DNA of 9,416 bases. Origin: Flavobacteriales bacterium UBA5869 (lineage in GTDB: Bacteria; Bacteroidota; Bacteroidia; Flavobacteriales_D; Crocinitomicaceae). Shown here piece by piece: positions 1-6,022 of the stretch. The stretch covers positions 26,106-35,521 of the forward strand of contig DJFP01000286.1 of assembly GCA_002432565.1 (NCBI GenBank), given 5' to 3'. A program made the translations under genes and the position numbers. How positions within the stretch are numbered: the first letter of the stretch is position 1; the number at the start of each line of letters is the position of its first letter. The notes beneath the pieces were generated by a model. That model was not told the origin of the DNA, ran no database searches, and saw only the letters and a list, made by a program, of their open reading frames with translations.

Positions 1-876
1 GGCTGGAAAATAGAGATTAAAAATCCGGAGGTAAACCTGGAGAAAAAAGGCGACGAACAAATCGTAAAAGCCATACTTATCCCTGAAAAGAACGGAAAAG
101 ACGGACAGCTGCGTGCTTCTGTTTTAATCGACGGAAGCGAATATACCAAAAGCATAACACGCATTGAATACGACCACATCCCTTACCAGTTCTTCTTAAG
201 CGATGCTGAAGCAAAAATTGTATTCCTTGATTTAAAGAAAACGAACAACAAGATCGCATACATTCCCGGAGCCGGAGATAATGTGGTCGCTTGTTTAACA
301 CAGATCGGTTACGAAGTGACCTTATTGACCGATGAGCTATTGGCGAAAGAAGATCTGAGCGCGTATGCGAGTATTGTAACCGGAGTTCGCGCTTACAATA
401 CCAACGACCGCATGCGTGTATATTATGATAAATTAATGAATTATGTACAGCAGGGAGGAAACCTGATCGTTCAGTACAACACCAATAACCGCATTGCTCC
501 GATGGAAACGAAGATCGGTCCTTTTCCGTTCACCATTTCCAGGGACCGTGTAACAGTTGACAATGCAGCCGTAGAATTCACCAATCCGAAACACCCGGTT
601 TTGAACACACCGAATGTCATTACGCAAAAAGATTTTGAAGGCTGGGTGCAGGAACGCGGGATTTATTTTGCTACGGAAATGGATCCGCATTATGAAACCG
701 TCTTTTCGATGCACGATCCGAACGAAAAACCAAGTTCCGGAAGCCTTATCATTGCAAAACACGGAAAAGGGAACTTTGTATACACAGGTTTGGTGTTTTT
801 CCGGGAATTGCCGGCAGGAATTCCTGGCGCTTACCGTTTGTTTGTGAATTTGCTGAGCTTACCGCAAAACAAATAA
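1..876 (+). CDS. PIG-L (LmbE-like) deacetylase family protein, C-terminal part
   Basis: The frame is open from the first base to TAA at 874-876, giving 291 residues; the N-terminus lies outside the window. The visible part resembles the C-terminal region of the long (roughly 800-residue) PIG-L family proteins of Bacteroidota. It has a beta-rich stretch (residues 1-70), then a Rossmann/ThuA-like segment starting at KIAYIPGAGD (84-93), followed by GVRAYNT and a GGNLIVQYNTN strand-turn. A conserved tail includes ISRDRVTV, HPVLNTPN, DFEGWVQERG and FFRELPAGIPGAYRLF. PIG-L enzymes are zinc-dependent N-deacetylases of sugar-linked N-acetyl groups, but the catalytic HPDDE-type motif would be upstream, so activity cannot be judged here. 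The visible region is probably an accessory domain, not the catalytic one. Substrate unknown. It is followed by a palindrome and then a symporter unit on the same strand. The family call is from recognised motifs and is fairly secure; the role is inference. Confidence 0.82.
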   Translation, partial: GWKIEIKNPEVNLEKKGDEQIVKAILIPEKNGKDGQLRASVLIDGSEYTKSITRIEYDHIPYQFFLSDAEAKIVFLDLKKTNNKIAYIPGAGDNVVACLTQIGYEVTLLTDELLAKEDLSAYASIVTGVRAYNTNDRMRVYYDKLMNYVQQGGNLIVQYNTNNRIAPMETKIGPFPFTISRDRVTVDNAAVEFTNPKHPVLNTPNVITQKDFEGWVQERGIYFATEMDPHYETVFSMHDPNEKPSSGSLIIAKHGKGNFVYTGLVFFRELPAGIPGAYRLFVNLLSLPQNK

Positions 877-878
877 TA

Positions 879-916
879 AAACCGTAGGGGTAAGTCGCGA
901 CTCACCCCTACGGTTT
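879..916 (+). repeat. 38-bp near-perfect palindrome, possible terminator or REP-like element
   Basis: Two 19-base arms, each starting AAACCGTAGGGGT when read inward, meet without a spacer at the central TCGCGA. Only one pair fails: A892 opposite C903, which in a minus-strand transcript becomes a G-U wobble. It starts two bases after the stop of the PIG-L gene. In RNA it would be a very stable hairpin, with AAA before and UUU after the stem, but there is no long U-run, so it is an imperfect intrinsic terminator. It may end or attenuate PIG-L transcription before the microprotein-symporter pair. Alternatively it is a copy of a dispersed GTAGGGG-type intergenic palindrome; only a genome-wide search can tell. 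Confidence 0.75.
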
Positions 917-937
917 CATATACAAGAAAGAGATTTC

Positions 938-1048
938 ATGAGTGAAGATCAAGATCATAAAAACTGGAATTGGGCATATGCCGGAGTGATTGGCGCACTG
1001 GTAGTGCTGATCGTATTCTTTTACTTTTTTACCCGACATTTCTCATGA
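938..1048 (+). CDS. 36-residue single-pass membrane microprotein coupled to symporter
   Basis: ATG 938 opens a 36-codon frame ending in TGA at 1046-1048. The product starts with a short charged, polar segment (MSEDQDHKN), then WNWAYAG, and has one strongly hydrophobic helix (about residues 13-31) followed by a short basic end (TRHFS). The stop overlaps the start of the sodium:solute symporter as ATGA, a hallmark of translational coupling. A purine-rich stretch (AAGAAAGAGA, 924-933) lies just before the start, a better ribosome site than most genes here show. Small accessory subunits of transporters and oxidases are known (YjcH with ActP, YhdT with PanF, KdpF, CydX), but I do not recognise this sequence as any of them. 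Role as symporter subunit or stabiliser is inference. The alternative is a leader peptide whose translation only opens the symporter start. Confidence 0.7.
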   Translation: MSEDQDHKNWNWAYAGVIGALVVLIVFFYFFTRHFS

Positions 1049-2769
1049 GCGCAATAGATTGGATTGTACTGATTATTACATTGCTGGCCGTCATCGGTTA
1101 CGGCTTGTATAAAAGCAAAAGCGAAAAGACCCTGGACGGCTATTTCAAAAGCAGTAATTCCATGAGCTGGATCCTGATCCTGCTTTCCATCATGGGAACA
1201 CAGGCGAGCGCTATTACCTTTCTATCAGCACCGGGTCAGGCTTATACCGACGGAATGCGTTTCGTACAGTATTATTTCGGTCTGCCATTGGCAATGGTGG
1301 TTTTGTGTGTGACTTTCATCCCGATTTATCACAAGCTGAAAGTTTTTACGGCCTACGAGTACCTGGAACAGCGTTTCGATCTGAAAACACGTTCACTGGC
1401 TTCTATTTTATTTTTAGTACAGCGTGCACTTTCAACCGGGATCAGTATTTATGCCCCTTCTATCATTTTGGCTTCCTTACTGGGCTGGAACATTTATTAC
1501 ACGAACCTCGTAATGGGAGGATTCCTGATCATTTATACCGTGACAGGCGGAACGAAAGCTGTGACTTATACCCAAATGCAGCAATTGATCGTGGTATTCA
1601 TAGGGATGTTCCTGGCCGGATACCTGGTTGTCCAGATGCTTCCGAAAAATGTGAGCTTCACGGATGCTTTGCATGTTGCCGGGAAAATGGGAAAGCTGAA
1701 TGTTATTGAAACCAAAATCGACGTCACAGATTCCGCGTGGTGGAAAGACAAGTACAACATCTGGAGCGGATTGATCGGCGGATTCTTCCTGGCACTCTCC
1801 TATTTCGGGACCGATCAGTCGCAGGTCGGGCGTTATCTAACAGCTAAGAATACCAAAGAAAGCCGGACAGGATTGCTCATGAACGGTTTGGTAAAAGTGC
1901 CGATGCAGTTCCTGATACTGCTGGTGGGAAGTTTGGTATTTGTCTTTTACATGTTTTTCCAATCGCCTATCTTCTTCAATCAGAAAGAAGTGGATAAGGT
2001 CCTGGTTTCCGGATACAAAACAGAATTCGGGGCACTTCAGGCAAAACATGATTCTTTGAACACCATTCGGCAGGTGCAAACCACCCAGCTGGCAGCTGCT
2101 TTGAATGCCGAAAACCAGCCAGAGATCGACCATTTACAAAAGAACCTCCTTCAGATCGAATCACAGACAAAAATAGTGCGTGAAGATGCCTTGGCGGTGA
2201 TGAAGAAAGCTAACAGTACTGCGGACACCAACGATACCAATTACATTTTCCTCTATTTCGTAGTGGAGAACCTGCCCAAAGGTTTAATCGGTTTACTGAT
2301 TGCCATGATTTTCCTGGCCGCCTGGGGAAGTATCGCCGCAGCGTTGAATTCACTGGCTTCGACCACGGTTATTGACCTTTACAAACGGATGTGGGTCAAA
2401 GACAAAAGCGAGTTGCATTATTACAAAGCTTCCAGGTGGTTCACATTCGGCTGGGGACTTTTTGCCATTGCCACCGCTATGTTTGCCAGCAAACTGGGAA
2501 GTTTGATCGAAGCTGTAAACGTATTGGGATCCCTTTTCTACGGAACTATTTTAGGAATGTTCCTGGTAGCTTTTTATTTAAAACGGATCGGAGGTAAAGC
2601 TGTCTTCTGGGGAGCAATCATCACCGAAGTGATCGTGATAGGGATTTACGCAATAGATGTGATCTCCTTCCTTTGGCTAAACGTAATAGGCTGTATGCTG
2701 GTGTTGATTATCGCTGGGGTTATCCAGATCTTCCTGGGCCCGCAAAAACAACATACGAATACTGTTTAA
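1045..2769 (+). CDS. Sodium:solute symporter (SSS family)
   Basis: This 574-residue inner-membrane protein has about a dozen or more hydrophobic helices and is expected to import a solute with Na+. Family signs: an N-terminal helix followed by KTLDGYFKSSNSMSW and GTQASAITFLSAPGQAYTDG; the YFGTDQSQVGRYL segment near residue 255; and the LNSLASTTVIDLYKR block (434-448), which corresponds to the TM8 region that supplies Na+ ligands in vSGLT. The start is ATG 1045, not the in-frame ATG at 970, because the latter adds 25 non-typical residues read from the other frame of the microprotein gene, whereas 1045 gives a normal SSS N-terminus and an ATGA overlap. A polar, heptad-like insert of about 85 residues (312-396) separates two helices. 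The substrate cannot be read from sequence; linkage to the PIG-L gene suggests a sugar or amino-sugar derivative, but that is conjecture. Confidence 0.9.
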   Translation: MSAIDWIVLIITLLAVIGYGLYKSKSEKTLDGYFKSSNSMSWILILLSIMGTQASAITFLSAPGQAYTDGMRFVQYYFGLPLAMVVLCVTFIPIYHKLKVFTAYEYLEQRFDLKTRSLASILFLVQRALSTGISIYAPSIILASLLGWNIYYTNLVMGGFLIIYTVTGGTKAVTYTQMQQLIVVFIGMFLAGYLVVQMLPKNVSFTDALHVAGKMGKLNVIETKIDVTDSAWWKDKYNIWSGLIGGFFLALSYFGTDQSQVGRYLTAKNTKESRTGLLMNGLVKVPMQFLILLVGSLVFVFYMFFQSPIFFNQKEVDKVLVSGYKTEFGALQAKHDSLNTIRQVQTTQLAAALNAENQPEIDHLQKNLLQIESQTKIVREDALAVMKKANSTADTNDTNYIFLYFVVENLPKGLIGLLIAMIFLAAWGSIAAALNSLASTTVIDLYKRMWVKDKSELHYYKASRWFTFGWGLFAIATAMFASKLGSLIEAVNVLGSLFYGTILGMFLVAFYLKRIGGKAVFWGAIITEVIVIGIYAIDVISFLWLNVIGCMLVLIIAGVIQIFLGPQKQHTNTV

Positions 2770-2795
2770 AGCCTAAGGTTCTGATGTAGTTCCAT

Positions 2796-2841
2796 AAAAA
2801 AGCCTTTCTACCGAAGCAGAAAGGCTTATCAGATCTTTTTT
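2796..2841. terminator. Bidirectional hairpin terminator between convergent genes
   Basis: The arms AAGCCTTTCT (2800-2809) and AGAAAGGCTT (2818-2827) pair perfectly over 10 bp around an 8-base loop. Reading minus, the stem runs straight into six T (2801-2796), a canonical intrinsic terminator for the DUF2911 gene, which ends at 2846. Reading plus, a T-run lies eight bases beyond the stem (2836-2841), so it may also stop symporter transcription, less ideally. The position between two convergent genes supports the call. Confidence 0.85.
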
Positions 2842-2845
2842 CGGA

Positions 2846-3697
2846 TTACTTATTATCAGAAAGCAATTTCTCGCCTAAAGCAACGTAATCATCATTCTTC
2901 GCTTCCTTAGCCAAAGCGATTGACTTTTCAGCGCTTGCTTTTCCTGCAGCTTTATCGCCCAGTTTGTACTCGATGCGTGCTTTCAGGTTGAACATGTAAA
3001 ATGCTTTCGGGTTTTCCTCTGTTGCTTTTGTTGCCCACTCCAATGCTTTTTTCAGATCTTTCCCATTGTCAAAATAGTAACCTGCAGCTCTGAAGTATTC
3101 CGGTTTATCTGATTTCATAGATGCATCGATGCTTTCCATTACGCGAGCATCGATATCCGTTGTCATTTTGACAGCAACAACCGTGTTTTCCCAAAGCAGC
3201 ATCAATTTCGCTTCCGTTGGTGTTACGTCCCCGATGTTGATCATGAAAGATTCCATTTTCATCGGGATTTTCATGGATTTCACCTTAAAACGCACTATTT
3301 CATTCTCTGTTTTATAATCAGCTACATTCCCGTTCAAAGTCAGATCTTTGTACAACATGATTTCCCAGCTGTCTTTGTTTGGGATCGTATATAAACCGTA
3401 AGTTCCCGGTTTAACCACATTTCCTTCCAATTTTACTTCATCAGTAAAGGTGATTTTAGTCGTTGCGTTCGCTCCGGTTCTCCAGATCTTTCCGTAAGGA
3501 ACAACATCTCCGAAGATCGTACGGCCTTTCACCGCAGGTCGGGAGTATTCGATAGTTACTTCACCCAAACCGAATTTTTGTGTAACTGTCTGTAATGGAC
3601 TTGGTGCCGGTACGGTAATTTTTTGTGCAGCTGCTCCTAAAGAAAGCATCCCGAAAGCCAGGAATAAGACCGCTTTGTTTGTAATGTTCATTTTCAT
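2846..3697 (-). CDS. Secreted DUF2911 protein with C-terminal TPR-like region
   Basis: This 283-residue protein begins with a clear Sec signal peptide (residues 1-24 or so, ending GAAAQ) and so is exported. Residues about 28-175 match DUF2911, a Bacteroidota-rich family of unknown function. Recognisable motifs are TIEYSRPAVKGRTIFG (48-63), VPYGKIWRTGANATTKI (66-82) and KPGTYGLYTIP (96-106), followed by IMLYKD and a late LLWENT strand. Residues about 199-282 are helical with a TPR-like pattern (AAGYYFDNGKDLKKALEWATKAT, then EENPKAFYMFNLKARIEYKLGD), which suggests protein contact. ATG 3697 is used; a second ATG two codons on (3691) would also leave a signal peptide. It stands alone, convergent with the symporter and divergent from the efflux operon, with its own terminator. 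Molecular function unknown. Confidence 0.88.
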   Translation of the reverse strand: MKMNITNKAVLFLAFGMLSLGAAAQKITVPAPSPLQTVTQKFGLGEVTIEYSRPAVKGRTIFGDVVPYGKIWRTGANATTKITFTDEVKLEGNVVKPGTYGLYTIPNKDSWEIMLYKDLTLNGNVADYKTENEIVRFKVKSMKIPMKMESFMINIGDVTPTEAKLMLLWENTVVAVKMTTDIDARVMESIDASMKSDKPEYFRAAGYYFDNGKDLKKALEWATKATEENPKAFYMFNLKARIEYKLGDKAAGKASAEKSIALAKEAKNDDYVALGEKLLSDNK

Positions 3698-3701
3698 ATT
3701 G

Positions 3702-3715
3702 ATTCAAATTTGAAT
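3702..3715. promoter_or_regulatory. 14-bp perfect palindrome next to the DUF2911 start
   Basis: ATTCAAATTTGAAT is a perfect palindrome ending four bases before the ATG of the DUF2911 gene (on the minus strand). It occupies the ribosome-binding zone, so it could be an operator within the 5' leader. AT-rich palindromes of this length can arise by chance, and no regulator can be named. Confidence 0.35.
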
Positions 3716-3723
3716 TTGCTTCG

Positions 3724-3752
3724 TGAAAATAGAGCTTATTTGGCTAGCAAAA
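3724..3752 (-). promoter_or_regulatory. Weak candidate promoter of the DUF2911 gene
   Basis: Read on the minus strand, TTTTG (3752-3748) is followed after 16 bases by TATTTTCA (3731-3724). This resembles the Bacteroidetes -33 TTTG and -7 TAnnTTTG pair, but the -7 matches poorly at its end and the spacer is shorter than the usual 19-21 or so. It is placed about 26 bp before the ATG, so the leader would be short. Offered only as the best candidate seen. Confidence 0.25.
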
Positions 3753-3930
3753 CCGGATTTAACGTTTTATTAAAGTTTCAAACTAATTGAAAATCCCAAA
3801 AAGTCGGTACAAGTTGGAGAATGGACAATTGAAAAGATTTTAATCGGAGTTCTTGTTTGAGACTCGGAAACGAAGCAAATCCATAGGATTCTTCATTACT
3901 GATCTACAATCTACCTGGAAAACGATAACA

Positions 3931-3980
3931 CACCCGATTTTTATCCGCACACCGATTTCGTTCTACCACTCACCGATTTC
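3931..3980 (+). repeat. Three direct CACC(C)GATTT motifs
   Basis: CACCCGATTT (3931-3940) is followed by two identical CACCGATTTC copies at 3950-3959 and 3971-3980. Start-to-start distances are 19 and 21 bases, close to two helix turns, so all copies would face the same side of the DNA. This arrangement suits a regulator binding direct repeats about 100 bp upstream of the efflux-operon promoter. It is a small pattern and may be chance. Confidence 0.35.
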
Positions 3981-4047
3981 CTGTTCTTCATCCGAATGTG
4001 TCCATCTACTTTTGGTTCGCAAACAAATGTTAAAAGTTTAAGTTTTT

Positions 4048-4071
4048 TTAGTTCGGTAATTTCTGAACCAA
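4048..4071. promoter_or_regulatory. Candidate operator dyad upstream of the GbsR/MarR gene
   Basis: The left half TTAGTTCGGTAA (4048-4059) and right half TTTCTGAACCAA (4060-4071) form an imperfect inverted repeat with 9 of 12 positions symmetric, the core being GTTC...GAAC. It sits over the expected -33 region, ending 10 bp before the -7 element at 4082-4089. MarR/GbsR proteins are dimers that bind such dyads over promoters, so this is a good candidate for autorepression of the efflux operon. The regulator match is inferred from position only. Confidence 0.45.
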
Positions 4072-4089
4072 AAAAACCATCTAACTTTG
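4061..4089 (+). promoter_or_regulatory. Bacteroidetes-type promoter of the efflux operon
   Basis: TAACTTTG (4082-4089) is a full match to the Bacteroidetes -7 consensus TAnnTTTG. The -33 element is weak: TTCTG at 4061-4065 lies 16 bases upstream, slightly closer than usual. Transcription would begin near 4095, giving a leader of about 45 bases before ATG 4141. The weak -33 lies inside the dyad at 4048-4071, consistent with regulation there. Confidence 0.6.
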
Positions 4090-4140
4090 CGGGAACTAAA
4101 TTCCGGATGATTGATTCTCCGGTTTAACTGTAAAAAGCAT

Positions 4141-4626
4141 ATGACAAACGTTCAATTAACCCAGGAGCAACGGGAACTCATCGAAAGAATGGGTGTTTTC
4201 TACGAGCAGCATGGAATTCCTCCTATGGAAGGTCGCATCATGTCCCTGCTTATTGTTTGTGATGAACCGGAACTTACTTTTGATCAGATCCGTGAGTTGC
4301 TCGGAATCAGCAAAAGTACTACCAGCTCGGCATTGAATACCCTATTAATAACCAAACGAGTAATCTACAGAACAAAACCCGGAGACCGCAAGCGTTATTT
4401 TGCAAGTAATATTCTTCAGTGGCAGGAAAGCTTCACAGAGAATTTTCAGAAGTTCTTTGAAGTAATCAAGATCATGAAAGAAGCATTAAACCAGCGTACT
4501 CCAAAAACACCCGAATTCAACCGCCAGATGGCTGAATTCATTGAATTCACGGAATACATCAGTGTGGAATTCCCACGGATCTACCTGGAATGGACAAAAC
4601 GTAACACACAGAATAACAATAAATAA
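4141..4626 (+). CDS. GbsR/MarR family transcriptional regulator
   Basis: This 161-residue winged helix-turn-helix protein is of normal length for the GbsR-like branch of the MarR superfamily. N-terminal helices (LTQEQRELIERMGVFYEQHGIPPMEGRIMSLLIV) are typical of dimerising MarR/GbsR proteins. The DNA-binding helices span about 46-71 (TFDQIRELLGISKSTTSSALNTLL), and the wing is at 73-87 with YRTKPGDRKRYF. A helical C-terminus completes the dimer. ATG 4141 is chosen over an in-frame TTG at 4111, because it gives the standard N-terminus and lies a normal distance from the promoter. It is the first gene of a unit that continues eight bases later with the TolC-family gene. By analogy with MarR-type regulators placed ahead of pumps, it is probably a ligand-responsive repressor of this operon; the ligand is unknown. 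Confidence 0.85.
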   Translation: MTNVQLTQEQRELIERMGVFYEQHGIPPMEGRIMSLLIVCDEPELTFDQIRELLGISKSTTSSALNTLLITKRVIYRTKPGDRKRYFASNILQWQESFTENFQKFFEVIKIMKEALNQRTPKTPEFNRQMAEFIEFTEYISVEFPRIYLEWTKRNTQNNNK

Positions 4627-4634
4627 CAACCAGT

Positions 4635-5987
4635 ATGAAGGAGAAAACACACAACCCTCGCCTGAGCTTACTGATGCTGCTTGCCCTTTTGGCCGGAAGC
4701 ATGAGCTTTGCCATGGCGCAATCGGGCCCGATGACACTGCAGCAATGCATTCAGTATGGTCTGACCAAAAACAAAGGTGTACTGAAATCGAAATTGGAGA
4801 TTGAACGTGCCGATGAAAAGAGAGCTGAAACACGTTCAGAATATTTGCCGCAGGTAAACGGAACAATCTCTTTCCAGGATAATTTGAAACTACAGACTTC
4901 CATTCTTCCCGGAGAATTGATCGGTCAACCCGGAACACAGGTACCTGTACAATTCGGTACCAAGTATAATACCAGTGCCGGGGTTGACGCCAAACAAGTG
5001 ATTTACAATCAATCACTGATCTATGCCATGAGACTGACACGTGAAAACTTCAAAGTTTCAGAAATCAATGCCAGAAAGACGGAAGAACAATTAATCTACG
5101 ATATTGCAGGTGCATATTATTCGGCGCAGATTTCATTTACTCAAAAGAAATTGGTTGAATCAAACCTGGCACAGATAGATTCATTGTATAAGATCACTCA
5201 AATTCAGTTTGAGAATGATGCGGCAAAGCAACTGGACCTGGATAAATTGACCGTTAATAAGACGAATCTTCAGACGGAATTGATCACAAGTACATCAAGC
5301 TATGAAAAACAATTACTGCTTTTGAAATATTATATGGGAATGCCGTTGGACGGAGCAATTGAGGTTACAGAGATTAACACCAAAGAGCAGCAACCTGCAG
5401 CGATTGTAGACATGAATTCACTCTATAATACAGATTTGGAACTAATCCAGGCACAACGAGAAATCTACTCAGTTACGTTAAAACAAATCAGGGCCGGCTA
5501 TCTTCCTTCATTGTCATTGAGCTTTCAGTCTTCGGTACAAAACATGCAAAATGACCTGCGAATGTTCGACAAAAACGCACAATGGTTCCCGACCTCTTAT
5601 TTAGGGCTTAATTTGTCGATCCCAATCTTCGACGGGCTTGCTAAAAACTCGCGTGTAAAGCAGACTAAGATCCAAATAGAACAATCGGTTTTGGAAGAGG
5701 AATACCTGACAGAAAATCTCAAAATGCAGCGCGAGAACGCAAACAATACCCTGAAAGCAAACCAGGCTGCACTTGCAAGTCAGCAGAGCAACATTGAACT
5801 GGCGCAAAAAGTGTATGCCATAACCCAAGCACAATTCATTGGTGGTATTGCAACTATTACAGATCTTGTAAATGCGGAAACATCCTTAAGAGATGCACAG
5901 ACAAACTACCTGAAAGCATTGGTACAGGTAAAACTTGGCGAACTGGATCTTATTAAGTCAACAGGAAACATCGGAACATTAAAGTAA
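4635..5987 (+). CDS. TolC-family outer membrane efflux protein
   Basis: This 450-residue outer-membrane channel subunit would form the exit duct of the pump encoded downstream. It has a signal peptide with a hydrophobic core (LLMLLALLAGS) and likely cleavage at AMA-Q after residue 28. It then shows the two-fold OEP repeat: MTLQQCIQYGLTKN opens the first half with long coiled-coil helices up to YYMGMPLDG, and a second half contains GYLPSLSLSFQ, the strand LGLNLSIPIFDG (323-334) and a terminal helix pair ending in GGIATITDLVNAETSLRDAQ. These are standard family marks, and the length is normal. No lipobox cysteine is seen at the N-terminus. It starts eight bases after the regulator stop, so the two are very probably co-transcribed. 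An 8-bp tandem repeat separates it from the adaptor gene. Confidence 0.92.
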   Translation: MKEKTHNPRLSLLMLLALLAGSMSFAMAQSGPMTLQQCIQYGLTKNKGVLKSKLEIERADEKRAETRSEYLPQVNGTISFQDNLKLQTSILPGELIGQPGTQVPVQFGTKYNTSAGVDAKQVIYNQSLIYAMRLTRENFKVSEINARKTEEQLIYDIAGAYYSAQISFTQKKLVESNLAQIDSLYKITQIQFENDAAKQLDLDKLTVNKTNLQTELITSTSSYEKQLLLLKYYMGMPLDGAIEVTEINTKEQQPAAIVDMNSLYNTDLELIQAQREIYSVTLKQIRAGYLPSLSLSFQSSVQNMQNDLRMFDKNAQWFPTSYLGLNLSIPIFDGLAKNSRVKQTKIQIEQSVLEEEYLTENLKMQRENANNTLKANQAALASQQSNIELAQKVYAITQAQFIGGIATITDLVNAETSLRDAQTNYLKALVQVKLGELDLIKSTGNIGTLK

Positions 5988-6009
5988 AATAGATCAAAAA
6001 GTTTAAAAA

Positions 6010-6022
6010 GTTCAATTTGAAC
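6010..6022. promoter_or_regulatory. 13-bp palindrome at the head of the tandem repeat
   Basis: GTTCAA-T-TTGAAC is a perfect dyad around one base. Its right half merges into the TTTGAAC repeats that follow. The GTTC/GAAC ends resemble the core of the candidate operator at 4048-4071, so it could be a second binding site, but short AT-rich dyads occur by chance. Confidence 0.3.

Larger units (their letters stand above)
3698..4140. other. 443-bp divergent intergenic region
   Basis: This AT-rich region lies between the starts of the DUF2911 gene (minus) and the GbsR/MarR gene (plus). No convincing gene is present: the longest frame, 3853-4041 plus, encodes a 62-residue peptide of low-complexity, non-family character. 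It carries the sites listed separately: a palindrome at 3702-3715, a weak minus promoter around 3724-3752, direct repeats at 3931-3980, a dyad at 4048-4071 and a plus promoter at 4082-4089. Two further small dyads are visible: TTTCAA/TTGAAA arms at 3776-3781 and 3787-3792, and AATCC/GGATT around 3879-3891. The stretch from about 3793 to 3930 shows nothing else I can name. Confidence 0.7.

Noticed and set aside
433..762. 109-residue minus-strand frame inside the PIG-L gene
   Set aside because: It is fully antisense to a well-recognised coding region, and its product has no recognisable features.
970..1044. In-frame ATG at 970 as the start of the symporter
   Set aside because: It adds 25 residues with no SSS character, read from the alternative frame of the microprotein gene. 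ATG 1045 gives a normal N-terminus and an ATGA overlap.
3853..4041. Possible 62-residue gene in the divergent region
   Set aside because: No family resemblance, membrane segment or ribosome site is visible, and the composition looks non-coding; it overlaps the direct repeats.
4111..4140. TTG start 10 codons upstream of the GbsR/MarR ATG
   Set aside because: It would add ILRFNCKKH-type residues not typical of the family; ATG 4141 fits the promoter and the domain start better.
4486..5040. 184-residue minus-strand frame across the regulator/TolC junction
   Set aside because: It is a shadow of two confident plus-strand genes, with a product rich in Trp, His and Cys that looks like out-of-frame translation.
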